DNA from: Tetradesmus obliquus
Taxonomy: Eukaryota > Chlorophyta > Chlorophyceae > Sphaeropleales > Scenedesmaceae
Length of the DNA stretch: 64,000 nucleotides
Direction: 5' to 3'
Assembly: GCA_030272155.1 (NCBI GenBank)
Contig: CP126194.1
Location: 5,881,501-5,945,500 of the forward strand
Under the pieces are notes generated by a model, which saw only the letters and a list, made by a program, of their open reading frames with translations, had not been told where the DNA came from and ran no database searches. Position 1 is the stretch's first letter, and every line of letters begins with the position of its first letter. This document shows positions 33,723-44,993 of the stretch, one piece after another. Position numbers and translations under genes: made by a program.

Positions 33723-34797
33723 GGAGCAGCAGCAAAGGAACGCACACTGCCATGCCTTCAGCACGAGCACACTGCACAGCTACAGCGGGTGGTACCGTGT
33801 CAGGCTGCACATGCAGTGCTGCCGCCTGTGCAGCCTGCAGCCACCCCATCACAGCAGCAGGAGACGCAGCAGCCGGCGATGCAGACACCAATCTGCCGGG
33901 GCCCTGGCAGCAAGCCAGCAGTCCTGCAGGAAGAGCAGAAGCCAGCAGCAGGCTTGCAGGAAGAGCAGAAGCCAGCAGCAGCCTTGCAGGACAAGCAGGA
34001 GCCAGCAGCAGGCTTGCAGGACGAGCAGAAGCCAGCAGCAGGCTCGCAGGACGAACAAAAGCCAGCAGCAGGTTTGCAGGACAAGCAGGAGCTAGCAGCA
34101 GGCTTGCAGGAACAGCAGAAGCCAGCAGCAGGCTTGCAGGAACAGCAGAAGCCAGCAGCAGGTTTGCAGGACAAGCAGGAGCTAGCAGCAGGCTTGCAGG
34201 AAGAGCAGGAGCTAGCAGCAGGCTTGCATGTACGGCGCGCAGCGCGCTCCAAGCAAGCAGGTGCAGGGCAGCAGCAGCAACAGCAGCGTGAACCGTCAGG
34301 TGCATGCCGCTCATTTGCAGACGGGAAAGACACAGCAGAGCAGAACACACTGCTGCGAGACCAGCAGCAGCGAGACCAGCAGCCGTGGTACGTTTCCAGT
34401 CACCATGAAAGCGGCACAGATCGTGGCAGAGCCAGAGAGTTCCGGCCAACAGCAGCAGGCGCAGCAGCAGCAGCAGCAGGTGGCCACCACCATGGTGGTG
34501 GTCCCTTGCGCAGCTCGACTGTCAGTCCAGGTTGGCACAGCAAACCCAGCAGCAGCAGCAGGAGCAGGAGCCAGCGCCAAACAGCAGCAGAACCCGCAGC
34601 AGCAGGTGTTGTTGTTGGTGGTGATGGCTGCAGGCGCAGCTCTCCTGGAAGTCCCGGCCTGCGTAGCAGACCCCGCAGCAGCAGCAGGGGCAGGAGCCAG
34701 AGCCAAACAGCAGCAGCAGCGGCAGCAGCAGCAGGTGGTGGTGGTGGTGGCCGCAGGCGCAGCTCTCCTGGAAGTCCCGGCCCGCGCAGCGAACCTC

Positions 34798-34838
<41 letters not shown>

Positions 34839-34855
34839 GGCAGGAGCCAGCGCCA

Positions 34856-34888
<33 letters not shown>

Positions 34889-37570
34889 TAGTGGTGGTAG
34901 GGGTGACTGCAGACACAGCTCTCCTGGAAGTCCCGGCTGGCGCAGCGGACTCTGCTGCAACAGCAGGGACTGGAGAGACGAAGCCCTACAAGATGCACAG
35001 CAGAGGCAGCACAGCACAGCAGACAGGCGCACATCAAGCAGTGCAAACTGGAGGGCTGAAGCGTTACAGGATGCACAGCAGAGAGGCCGCAGCAGGTCCC
35101 CGCGGCGCAGCAGCATGCCACCTCGCAGCATAGGCAAGAGGCGCAACCGCAACCGCAACCGCAGCAGCAGCAGCAGCAGGAGACGAAGACGCAATGTGAG
35201 TGCCAGTCAGCAGCGCAGCAGGAGCAGAAGCAGGGCTAGGAGCAAGGGCAGCGGCCGGCACCCGGGGAGCCCTGCAGCTGCTGCAGGTGCAACTTCCTGC
35301 AAGCCAGCCGCCGATGTGGCAGCAGCGGATGCAGCAGCAGCAGCAGAAGCAGCTGCGCAAAGCCAACGCACAGCGCTGGTGCAGCTGCAGCACAGCCAAA
35401 TGGTGTTGGCGCAGCTGCAGCTGCTGCAGCAGGGCTTAGACGTCTGGCTGTGCCGCCGCCATCCTGGCAGGAGCCAGCAGCCACAGCAGGGCCAGCAGTG
35501 GCTGCTGGAAGCCTTTGTGCAGTTCAGCAACAAGATGAGCTCAGCATATGGGGCCAGCTGGCGGGTGGGTGTTGTCAGCTTGCGGCGCTGCAGGAAACGC
35601 AGCAGCAGATGCTAGCGGAGCGGGGCCGCGTTTGCAATGACTATGGCGCTCTGTTTGGCGGGGGTATGTGTGCAGTTGGTGCTAGCTGCCCTCGGCTGCA
35701 CCTTACAATGCCTGGTGCTGCTGCTGAAGGGGCTGTTACAGCTGAGGCAGAGATTGAAATGCTTGCAGCCACATTCATGCCTGGGCTGCCAGCTGTGCGC
35801 ATGGCAGCTGCGGCTGGCGCCAGCAGTGGCGCAGCTGCAAAGACTGCTGTGGCAGCACAACTCTGCAGCAGGAGCAAGGGTAGGAGCAGAAGCAGGAGCA
35901 GGGGACGCAGCATAAGCAGCAGCAGGCAATGCAGCAGAAGCAGAAGCAGAAGCAGGGGGTACATGGGGAACAGGAGCAGGAAGCGCAGCAAGACCAGCAG
36001 CAGTTACAGCAGCGACAGCAGCGACAGCAACAGCAGTGACAGCAGCAGCAGCCGTGACACCAACAGCACGGGCAGCAGCATCAGCAGCCAAAAACTGGCC
36101 TACAAGTACAACCGTCACGGCAGCAATACAACAGCAGCAGCGTGGGATGCCGCGCTGGAGTCGTATTTGCAGCAGCGGCGGCGGCCACCCTGGGATGTTG
36201 AAGGTCAGATGCCTGCGCAGCGCGCTGCATGGCGGGCTCGTGTTGATGCAGCGTTTGCTGCAAGGATAATGGCAAAGTACGGCCGGCAGTGGCAGCAGCT
36301 GCCTGCTGCATTGCTGCTCAGGCATTGGCGAGACATTGAGGACGAAAAGCTGTATAAACAGGGCAAGTGGCCATGCAAATTCTATCCAAGAGGGGACTGC
36401 TGCAAAGGCGACCGCTGCCGATTCCGGCACATGCAGCAAGGGCGTGCAGCAGCAGCAGCAGCAGGAGCAAGAACATCCCCAGTAGCTGGGCGCTCAGCAG
36501 CAGCAGCAGCAAGTACTGGCACATCTGCTGCCCCCGCTGCTTCTGCAGCTGCGTATACTGATAGGCCAAGGAGGGCAGGCAGCCACAGCATCAGCCGGCG
36601 GCAGCAGCAGCAGCAGCAGCAGCAGCAGCTACCTGTGCAGATTCAAGACACACTACCAGGTCAGCAGCAGCAGCAGCAATCTGGCCACCCTGTGGCCGTG
36701 ATGGAGCAGCAGCAGCAGCAGCTCGCGCCTCCGAAAGCCCTGCTCACCACGCGTGCAGCAGCCCTGCAAGGCCAGGCTGCTGTTGATGCTGCTGCTGATG
36801 CAGCTGCTGGTAGCTTGGTCAGAAGCAGTCGCAGCACGCCGACTGTGCCAGCTGCTGAGGCAGTAGCTGGCAGTATATTGCAGGGTGCTACCTCAGCAGC
36901 TTGCAGCAGCAGCAGCTCCGAGGGCTTGCCTGGGGGCAAGGCAGCAGCTGCTGCTGCAGTTGACAGGCAGCAGCAGCAGCAGCAGGAACAGGGCTCCAAG
37001 GCATCGGGTGCAAGTGCTGTTAGTGACGTTCATCACACAAGCAACAGAAGCTCTGGCGACACTGGCTGTCCAACAGCGAGTGCTGCTGCCTGTAAGGCCA
37101 GCCAGGGTGTGCACCAGCTGCACCGCAATGCTGCTGCTGCTGCGCCCTCTGAAGCAGACACACGTGAAGCAGCTGCTGGTGGCATCTGCCAGTCACAGCA
37201 GCAGCAGGCTACTGCAGGCAGCGTGCTGGCAGCTGCAGCACAGCAAGCTCCTCAGGCTATGCAAGCAAATGGGCCAGCAGTCAAATATGAGCCAGCACTT
37301 CAGCAAGCAGGGTCCGCAGAACAGGTGGTTGCAGCAGGGGCAGTGGCAGAGGCAGCAGCAGTGGTGGCAGCAGCGTCAGCAGCGGCCGCTGTGGCAGCAG
37401 CAGCACCGCCAGCAGGCGATGCTGGCCCTGGCCCCTTCGCCCTGCCGTCCTGGTCCCCCACCAGCCCTGTTGCAGCTGCTGAGCCGGGCCTGTTTGGGCT
37501 GCTGGACCACTACGGGCTGCCTGATGAGCTGGCACTGCAGGTGGCTGAGGCACTGAAGGGGCTGGGGAGG

Positions 37571-37645
<75 letters not shown>

Positions 37646-37986
37646 GCAGAGAGGCTGGCGCGGTTTGCAGCAGACTATGCACAGGTGAGGTGCTGATGCA
37701 CGCTGCGCCTGAAGTGCAGCGACTCTGGTGAAAGTAGGTGCTGATGTGTGCACTGTATGCTCTTCAGTAAGCAGCACACAAGACGTAATGCAAGTGGTGC
37801 TGGCAGAGCAATCACAGCAGAATTAGGCCTCCTGCAGGAGCCAGCAATTTGACTGATGCATGTGCTGTCTGCTGCTGCTGCTGCCTGTGCTGCTGTGTGC
37901 TGCAGGTGCGGCTGTGGGCAGGGCGGGGCAAGGCTGGCTTGGTGCAGGCGGCTGTGGCCAGGCTGGTGAGGAACGCACTGGGCTGA
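32822..37986 (+). CDS. RS-rich CCCH zinc-finger protein, probably RNA-binding
   Basis: Multi-exon gene; the exact structure is only partly solved. Likely first exon from the ATG at 32822 (or 32795) to before 33298. The second block begins near 33478-33492 and runs in one frame to about 35561. The third block, in another frame, runs from about 35591 to 37684. The last exon is 37906-37986, ending VRNALG. Block 2 has ten 10-residue repeats (LQEEQKPAAG type), then SPGSPG/RSRS modules and an arginine/serine domain (RGRSRSPRRSS, SRSRSRARSKGS). Block 3 begins with a possible C-x5-C-x3-H finger (MCAVGASCPRLH), a second RS stretch, and a clear C-x7-C-x5-C-x3-H finger CKFYPRGDCCKGDRCRFRH near 36376-36432, then Gln/Ala-rich sequence with a 27-Gln run. 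RS plus CCCH suggests a U2AF35/ZRSR-like or other pre-mRNA processing role in the nucleus. No RRM was seen. The frame change near 35562-35590 is unresolved. Confidence 0.65.
33924..34223 (+). repeat. Ten 30-bp tandem repeats encoding LQ(E/D)xQ(K/E)PAAG
   Basis: Consecutive 30-bp units of the type CTGCAGGAAGAGCAGAAGCC followed by AGCAGCAGGC keep the reading frame, giving ten decapeptides (LQEEQKPAAG, LQDKQELAAG and variants). Variation between units is mostly nonsynonymous but conservative. This lies inside the RS/CCCH gene. Confidence 0.92.
34505..34965 (+). repeat. Long-period repeats encoding SSPGSPG/RS modules
   Basis: The string CAGCTCTCCTGGAAGTCCCG recurs near 34637, 34758 and 34915, with a diverged version near 34510. 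Each is followed by RS-coding sequence and an AGCAGCAGCAG run. The period is about 120-160 bp, varying with trinucleotide length. The protein modules read (R/H)SSPGSPG-x-RS. Confidence 0.85.
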
Positions 37987-39433
37987 AGCTGCTGCTGCTG
38001 CTGCTGCAGCCCAACAGCAGACTCTGTTGAATTGTCTGTGAGCTGGACGATGGATGTTTGCAGGACTGCTGTGTCGCTGTACTTGAAGAGAGGGGCTTGT
38101 GGGCCGGTCATTTCAGCCAGAGCATGTGCTGGCATAGCAGCGGTGAGGACGCCACTAGCAACTGTGTGTCATCATGCTGGACTAGTTCGCTTGACTTGAA
38201 CAGGCTGCAACATGCAGGCAAATTGTTAATGAGCACAATCTGTCATTGTGAAGGCTCTGGGCAGCAGTGTCCACTTGGTGGAGTGCTTTGCAGCAGTTTG
38301 TTGGCACCGGCATACAGTTTTGCCTCTTGAACACCTGTACATATGTTTCAAGCCATCTGCGAATGGTTTTCGTTCTGTGCCTGGGGCTTGGGCTAGCTGT
38401 AATGTGCAGGTGTACTCTGCAAGTTGGGCCGGCACCTGTGTGCTGTTGTTGTGTGGCCAGCTTAATGTGCATGCGTGCATGCATGCTGCTCTTCTCATTT
38501 CTCGTCTCACCTGTCGGTGGCATGTGGTGCTGGTGTGCAGTTTTGGCAGGCACTGAGTGCTTTCTCATGCTACAGTAGATGACTGCCAGATGGCACTCGC
38601 TGTTGGGTCAGCAAGAGACGCAGCTGCTAGCTGCAGCGGCTTCGACTGTCTACTGCTGTTGCTGTTTACGCCTTGAAGCAGCTCCTGTAGCTCCGAAAGC
38701 TGCTGCAAAGCCGTAGCTCAGGGCTGTCGGAGCTGCAGTATAAACCCTCAGGTTAAGTCGCACGAGCCGACCTGCAGGACACTATAAGTGGTTGTCTCGC
38801 TCAAAGGAGTGCCTCAGTGACAACACATTTTTTCACTCTGCCTGCGTGTACACAAGCATTCAGGCCTGACTTTCTTTGCTCCCGTCAACAACAATCTTCG
38901 CTCACAGACACTACATTGGCAGCAGCGCTGCTTTGCACAAGTAAAAAATTGCTTTCCTTTACAGTTGTTATAGCAAAACGGCTTCATTTTTTGTGTCTGT
39001 GGGTACTTTGCACGGGCCGTCGTGATGGCGGGACGAGCGGGAAGCAAACTCATAGCCAGCATAGGCGCTGCGGCGGCTTCCAGCGAGCATCAAGCACCTA
39101 TGAAGGTATGCATTCAAGTACTCCAGCCACTCTATGGCCCTGAGTCGCTGCTATGGCATGACAGCGCCCATGACTGTAGCCCGATGTGTCTGGCTTCCCT
39201 GTCTCCTGCTGCCAACCAATGAAGCGCAGCCCTGCTGACACAAGCATACATAGTTAAGGGAACTCTACAGTATCCTGGCTCGAAAGCACTTGGTATCATG
39301 TCGCTGACCTGTACTCTGCACCTGCCCTGCTGCTGCATCAACCCCATCCACACAGGCTGCCAGCAGGCAAGCCCCCAGAAGCAGCACCACCAGCAGCTGT
39401 GTCTGCAAGCCAGCATGCAATTGCCAGGGTGCC
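37987..39433. other. Intergenic; includes promoter-side sequence shared with the 9460 gene
   Basis: No exon recognised in 37987-38580. From about 38600 to 38930 the sequence is related to about 8710-9060, the region upstream of the other coiled-coil gene. Shared blocks are the GCAAAGCCGTAGCT and AGGGCTGT.GGAGCT strings, AAACCCTCAGG/AAGCCCTCAGG with TCGCACG.CGACCTGCA, CAGTGACAA, TCTGCCTGCGTGT and CATTCAGGCCTGACTTTCTTTGC against CACTCGGGCCTGGCCTTCCTTG. The two genes were therefore duplicated together with at least 600 bp of upstream DNA. Confidence 0.7.
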
Positions 39434-40819
39434 ATGGTACCTGACTGGCAGCTGCAGACCACCATGGCAATGCAGTGCATGCACCAACAGGCCCAGCTGG
39501 CAGCACAGCAGCAGGAGCTTGCTGCCGGCAGCACCACCATTGCTGCCTTGCAGCAGGAGCGCGCTGCTGACCGCGCTACCATCGGTACCCTGCAGCAGCA
39601 GCGTGCTGATGACAGCGCCACCATCGCAACACTGCAGCAGCGGCTGTCCCAGCAGCAGGAGGCTTTGGATGCCACCACTGCCGCCCTGCAGCAGCAGCAG
39701 TCCCAGCAGCAGGCAGCTGAAGCAGCTAGCTGCACCACCATCGCGGCCGTGCAGCAGGAGCTGACCCAGCAGGGGAAGGCTTGGGCAGCTGAAGGCGCCA
39801 GCAACGCCTCCCTGCATGCGCGCTGTGCCACACTGCAGCAGCAAGCAAGCAGTGTGATCCAGCAGCACCATGCCTGCGCAGCAGGAGCAGCACGCCTGCA
39901 GGAGCGGGTGGCAGCACTAGAGGCAAAATTAAAAGCAGATGATAAGGCACACAAGGCACTCTGCGACAAGCAGATAGTCAAGCTTGACCGCGTGTATGCT
40001 CAGCTGGCAGATGCCCAGCAGCAGGCTTCAGAAACCAAGCAGCAGCTGTCAGAAGTCAAGCAACAGCTGTTTGATGCAGAGCTGCAGCTGGCAGAGGCCG
40101 AGATGCGCCGCTGCCGCAGCAGCAAGGGCCTGCTGACAGCACAGCTGAGCAACAAGGACCCAGCACTGGCAGCGGCAGCAGCCCAGCTGCAGGACAGCAA
40201 GGCATATGCGGCTGTGCTGGAGCAGCAGCTGAAGCAGGCTGAGGCAGATAACGCTTACCTGGCCGAGCAGCTGCAGGCAGCCAAGGATGCTGCTGCCAGC
40301 TGCGCGGAGCAGGCAGATGGTGTGCGCCAGCTGCTGCGCAACGAAGAGGCACGCAGCAGCAGCCTGAAGCAGCAGCTGGCTGAAGCACATTTTGGAGAGG
40401 CCCTCTTCAGCTTCATAGAGCACCTGCTGGCTGAGGAGCAGCTGGGTAACAGCCACCTGCAGCGCCAGCTGGCTGACGAACAGGCACGCAGCAGCAGCCT
40501 GAAGCTGAGTAACAGTGGCCTGCAGTGCCAGCTGGCTGCTGAACAGGCACGCAGCAGCAGCCTGGAGCACCTGCTGGCACAGCAGCAGGCCCTCAGCGGC
40601 AGCGGCAAGGCTGTGGGCCTGCAGCGCACCAGCAGCTGGGGCAGCAGCAGCAGCATGGCAGGTTCGCTGCGTAGCTCAAGCTGCAGCGGCAGCAGCGTCC
40701 GCAGCAGCAACAGCAGCAGCACAGACGATGTGGGCAACATGGATGGTTTCGATTGCTGCACCGTGGTTGCGCAGCTGGTGGGAGTGGGCCAGGCAATTGG
40801 CTGCAAGGTCATGGTGTAG
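39434..40819 (+). CDS. Coiled-coil protein of unknown function (copy 2)
   Basis: Single open frame of 461 residues, paralog of the protein at 9460-11037. It opens MVPDWQLQTTMAMQCMHQQAQLAAQQ; the second Met (TMAM) aligns with Met43 of copy 1, so either ATG may be used. The repeated element ATIATLQQ/TTIAALQQ is followed by long Leu/Ala/Gln/Glu-rich heptads (QLADAQQQASETKQQLSEVKQQL), a coiled coil without obvious breaks, then (L)ARSSSLK/EARSSSL units and the family tail SGKAVGLQRTSSWGSSSS. The extreme C-terminus (AIGCKVMV) differs from copy 1. No localisation signal or enzymatic domain is visible. Function unknown; a structural or scaffold role is plausible from the coiled coil only. Confidence 0.78.
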   Translation: MVPDWQLQTTMAMQCMHQQAQLAAQQQELAAGSTTIAALQQERAADRATIGTLQQQRADDSATIATLQQRLSQQQEALDATTAALQQQQSQQQAAEAASCTTIAAVQQELTQQGKAWAAEGASNASLHARCATLQQQASSVIQQHHACAAGAARLQERVAALEAKLKADDKAHKALCDKQIVKLDRVYAQLADAQQQASETKQQLSEVKQQLFDAELQLAEAEMRRCRSSKGLLTAQLSNKDPALAAAAAQLQDSKAYAAVLEQQLKQAEADNAYLAEQLQAAKDAAASCAEQADGVRQLLRNEEARSSSLKQQLAEAHFGEALFSFIEHLLAEEQLGNSHLQRQLADEQARSSSLKLSNSGLQCQLAAEQARSSSLEHLLAQQQALSGSGKAVGLQRTSSWGSSSSMAGSLRSSSCSGSSVRSSNSSSTDDVGNMDGFDCCTVVAQLVGVGQAIGCKVMV

Positions 40820-41714
40820 AATACGTGCAGCTTGGATGCGAGTGAGAGATGGAGTTGCCTATTGCAATGGATGTGCAGGGAGCTATGTATGTGTTGTAAA
40901 GGCCAAGTGCTTGTATCATTTTGATGTTGGAATTGCACATGTGCATAGTATTGTGATTGCGGGATTCAGTTGGGGGGCCTCTTGAAACAACATTTGGACA
41001 GCAGTCACCACAAAGTGCACTGCCTGGTTGTATCGTCTGCTTGAGGCTTGTGGTAAACCACTCATTAGTGAGTGTGGCAAGGCATGATTGAGGGTCACAG
41101 GGCTGGCTTGTGCAACCTTCTGCTGTGGGCATAAAGATCTGTCAGCCTGGTACAGTAGCTGCGTTGCTGGCTGGGCATAGCTCACCCAAGAGTTGTGGAA
41201 TGGTATGGTCAGTCCCAAAATCAACGCAGCATGGGTCTGACAGTTGATCTGTTGAGCGTTCTGATACGCTGCTGCTCTGTGTTTGTTTGCGCTGGCCTTC
41301 CAGTGGTTGTAACGTCGCTTGAGCTTGTGGTATGTCAAACACAATGGTAAACTTTTGTGCCACTTGTCAGTGTGTCAACGGTGCAGTAAGCTGCAACTCC
41401 TCGAATCTGCAAGCAGTAGGGAGAGGCCTGAGGAAGTCAGCAGAGCGAGCCCTTCGTTAGCACGCATACTCTGCGCAGGATCTCAGGCAGCCTTACAAAG
41501 CAGCCATGCTACACAGAATGGCACATGCAGCTCTGAACACATCAGCGCAGGACAAAGAGCAACACATGCACGCTCAGCTCTGAACCCTAGGGTAGTGTAC
41601 ACACAAAACAACGGGTTTAACGTCTCGCAGCCTTCAGTAAGCAGGCTGTACTGTAAAGCCTGCATAACGTAACCTTGAACTCGCAACTGTTGTCACCCGT
41701 GCACGCTTGCAAGC
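40820..41714. other. Intergenic; nothing recognised beyond a TGTAA motif
   Basis: About 900 bp between the coiled-coil gene and the cyclophilin-like gene. No conserved exon was found. Confidence 0.5.
40895..40899 (+). terminator. Candidate TGTAA polyadenylation signal
   Basis: TGTAA, the typical green-algal poly(A) signal, lies 75 bp after the stop of the second coiled-coil gene. A five-base motif is expected often by chance, so this rests on position only. Confidence 0.35.
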
Positions 41715-44299
41715 ATGCAAGCCACACACAGCAGCGTCATTGCCTGGTGGTTGATCGCGCTGCTGCTGCCCGGAAGCCTTTCACTCCAATCGCACGAACG
41801 TCACACCGCTTTTATAGGGTACCATGAGCATCCTGCGACCAGCTTGCAAGGCGAGTTGGTCCATCGTCACGAAAGAGGAAAAGCAGTACGAAGTGACAGC
41901 AGCAGGCTTGGCCACCTTTTGTTTCGTGCCCTGCAGATGTGGTCGTGCTGAGCAGCACTTATGGCCAGGTACGTGACTGCATCACGCAATTATCTACCAC
42001 AACAGCTGCAAGCGTGATTTAATCAGCACTTTTGGAAGTTCAGATGGAGCTGTACTTGCTGCATAGGCAATGTGAATCTGCCTGTGTTGTGTACTCTGCT
42101 CGCAGATAAGCCTTAAGCTAAGACCCGAGCTATCACCCAAGGTGGTGTCTCTGGTGAAGCAGCTGGCCAGCTCTGGTCAGAAGTGCAACGCCTGCAAGTT
42201 CTACCGCCATGAGCCAGTGCCGCAGGTGATGCGGCTGGCCCTGCTACTGTATCATGAGAGCTATCATGGTATTGCTTTGTGCAACAGGAGTTGGATGTTT
42301 GGAGGGAAGAGCTGCAGCTGACATGAAACACACGAGCATACCTCTGGGTACTATGCCTGCACCCAAACAGCATCCCTGACAATCCTGAACAAGTATGCAG
42401 CGTGGAAACATGCACCTGATCAGAATCGTATGTGTTCACATCTGCCCTGTGTGCTGCATGTTGTGCCTGATACCTGCTGGCTGCTGCATCCGTGCGCTGC
42501 TGCTGCTGCCTGCTTCTTCAGAGCTGGGGCCGGGACAGCTTTTACGGCCCGCCGTATGCGCTGCTGCAGGGCAGCCTAGCAGACATGGCGCACCAACCGC
42601 CCTTTGAAGGGAGCCCAGCAGTGAAGAAGGGTGCGGGGTTGCAATTTAATCCATTCCCTTTGTTGAGTCAGCGTTGCCGCATTGGCTGTGTTTTGCTGGA
42701 GGAAAACACGGCAATCCTATGGCAGCGCGCAAGCTAGATCTTCAACATGCGCAGAGTAGCCCTTGCAGGATAGCTCTGCTGTGTAAAATGACAAATTCTT
42801 GACAAAGCCAGGATCCAGAAGGTCGCTGGTCATGCACAGCTGCGCACCTTCAAGCAATGCATAGCTCTGCTTTGTGCACCCAGCAACTGCAGCAGGCAGG
42901 CCCTGTTTGCTTCTGCAGTCACACAATGAGACGGTAGGTACTTGTGGGTCCTGCCACCATTTGACTGATAGTACGAGTACAACAGGGCGAACACTTTGTA
43001 TGGTCTGACAATGCTACACTTGCGAACTTACAAGTGTGATTGGGCTGTGGCTGATGCAGGTGACGCATGCATCATCCCCAACACGCGCGAGTTTTTCATC
43101 GCCACAGCAGACCATGGGGAGTGGGGGCACTCCCATACGGTGTGGGGCCAGGTGGGCAGCTGTGATCTCTGCTTAGGGGCTGAAAGCTAGCTGTGCTCGA
43201 CATGTGGCAGCTGTTTTGCAGGGGAGCTGGGGGCATGCACAGTGCTGTTCACATAGCGTATTATATGTTGTGCATGTTGGTGCCATGTCCCTATAAAGAA
43301 AGTTGCCGAATTGCATTCATTACAAGCATAAGTATCATGCAACATAATGCGCACTCACATGGCAAGAAGTGGTCCCCCGAAAGGCCACCGTGGCTGCTGA
43401 ACGTCAGATTAGCATGTGCAGCTCCTGCTTCTGCTCCTATGTCGTCTAGTATTACCTGCAACCATAACAACACCTGGTCAGCGCCGTCCCGTAGAGCCAC
43501 GATGCCCTTCGGGGGCAACGGCACTGACAGTCTTCCATCCTCTTGTAGTCCTTGGTAGCCTGGGTAGTGACACCTTGTCAGTGACGCCACTTGGTTGTCC
43601 CTTTACATGGTGTAGAGAAGTGTACCTGTTGCAAAGAATGATTTAAACCCTGCATACATATGCCACAGTGCAACTGAAGCACAGCTGGACAAGTCACCTT
43701 CACGTGAGTAGATCAACAGTACCTGGTCTTCACTGTATGTATCCATGCATGTATCGCCAGTGCAGATCAACGGGGCAGCTTCATCAGAGCTGTGTCTAGG
43801 CTGTGGATCTCATTACGTTACATTACCAGCCGGAGACATAGCTGACTGTGTGGTGCTGTGATAATAAAACCTGTGACATCCACACCATTGAGACAAGCTG
43901 CATGCTTGACTGACCCAGGACCACCAGCCGCACCATCTGCGTGCAATACATTACTTGAGTGTGCTGCATGGCTTGCAAAAACAATGAGACCAATCAGGTC
44001 ATGGTGTCAATGGCATTGCTGCCGCTGGGTTTGATGTGCTTCACACGTATAAGGGCACGTGAGACACCACCCAAGCCACAATCACCACCCATGCTGCTGC
44101 TGCCCGCCCATCTATAATGCTGCAGGTGGCTGACGAGGCCAGCTGGCAGGTCATCGCACGCATCCCGACAGGGCCCTACACCAGCCGCACAGATGGCGCC
44201 ATCACCACTCGCTGGCTCACACCAGAGGCCACAGTGCCCTTCAACATCAGTCTGGAACAGCAGCGGCAGACGCAGGAGTCAAAGCTCCAACCATCATGA
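41715..44299 (+). CDS. Cyclophilin-like protein with N-terminal signal or anchor segment
   Basis: Peptidyl-prolyl cis-trans isomerase-like fold. The ATG at 41715 starts MQATHSSVIAWWLIALLLPG, a signal peptide or signal anchor, so entry into the secretory pathway is likely. Downstream exons: 41937-41968 (VVVLSSTYGQ), 42116-42235, 42522-42630, 43060-43151 and 44126-44299; phases fit. The end of exon 1 is not settled. Cyclophilin landmarks are the first strands (VVLSSTYGQISLKLRPEL, as in 'TS.G.I.I.L'), KFYRHEP holding the equivalent of the catalytic Arg55 of cyclophilin A, and FFIATADHGEWGHSHTVWGQ matching the FFICTA..W...H..FG block with the Trp and His retained. The Phe60-equivalent is not conserved and the insert CNACKF has two Cys. 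Activity may be altered or lost. The C-terminus is a non-family tail ending ESKLQPS. Confidence 0.75.
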
Positions 44300-44399
44300 G
44301 GCGCCTGGCAAGTGCACATCACGTTGGCTCACGCCAGAGGCCACCGTGGCCGTGGAGCAGCAGCAGGCCCAGCAAGAGCCCAGGCTGCAACCGACTTGA
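44210..44399 (+). repeat. Duplicated end of the cyclophilin-like last exon
   Basis: The coding end from CGCTGGCTCACACCAGAGGC (44210) to the stop at 44299 is followed by a shorter copy at 44332-44399 (CGTTGGCTCACGCCAGAGGC), which also ends in CAACC.....TGA. The second copy lies after the stop and is presumably 3' UTR. Confidence 0.8.
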
Positions 44400-44825
44400 G
44401 CAGCGGCTGGCAGGCATGTGCAAACCACAAAGATGCATCCAAATAATGCCACCATGTGCATGATGTGTGGCATAATCATGCAATGCTGGCTTGCACACAC
44501 GCTTGACCTGGCCTGCGGCGGCCATCGCAGCATTGGAAGGGTGCACCTGTCGCAATGTGCTGTTGTGGATTGCCACAGCCAGCAAGCACGCTGCAGCTGC
44601 CGCATTGATTGGTATGGCTGATGGCATCATGCAGACTTGCACTGCAGGCCTGTACTGCAGTTGATGGTGTACATGTGCACCCAGCAATACGGTTGGCTTG
44701 ACAAGCAGCACACGCCACGGCACACATCAGCATCTGCAGGCGGCAGCGTGCAGCTGAGCAATGCATGAGCTGCTTTTCAACACCAGCAGCGCTTGATAAG
44801 TGTGAACCGCGTTGTTGCCGAGTTC

Positions 44826-44961
44826 TCAGCTGACTGGCTTGCTGCTGTTATCCTGCTTGCCACCAATTGCGGCTGCTGCTGCCTCTGCTGCTGCTGCCAT
44901 TTCTGTCAGCTTCTGCTGGCTCCAGCCTGACAGTGCACCCAGCTGCAGCAAGCGCAGCACC

Positions 44962-44993
<32 letters not shown>

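Noticed and set aside
39265..39981. 238-codon minus-strand frame opposite the second coiled-coil gene
   Set aside because: It overlaps the plus-strand coiled-coil frame in antisense and is Cys/Ser/Ala low complexity. The plus frame is supported by its paralog.
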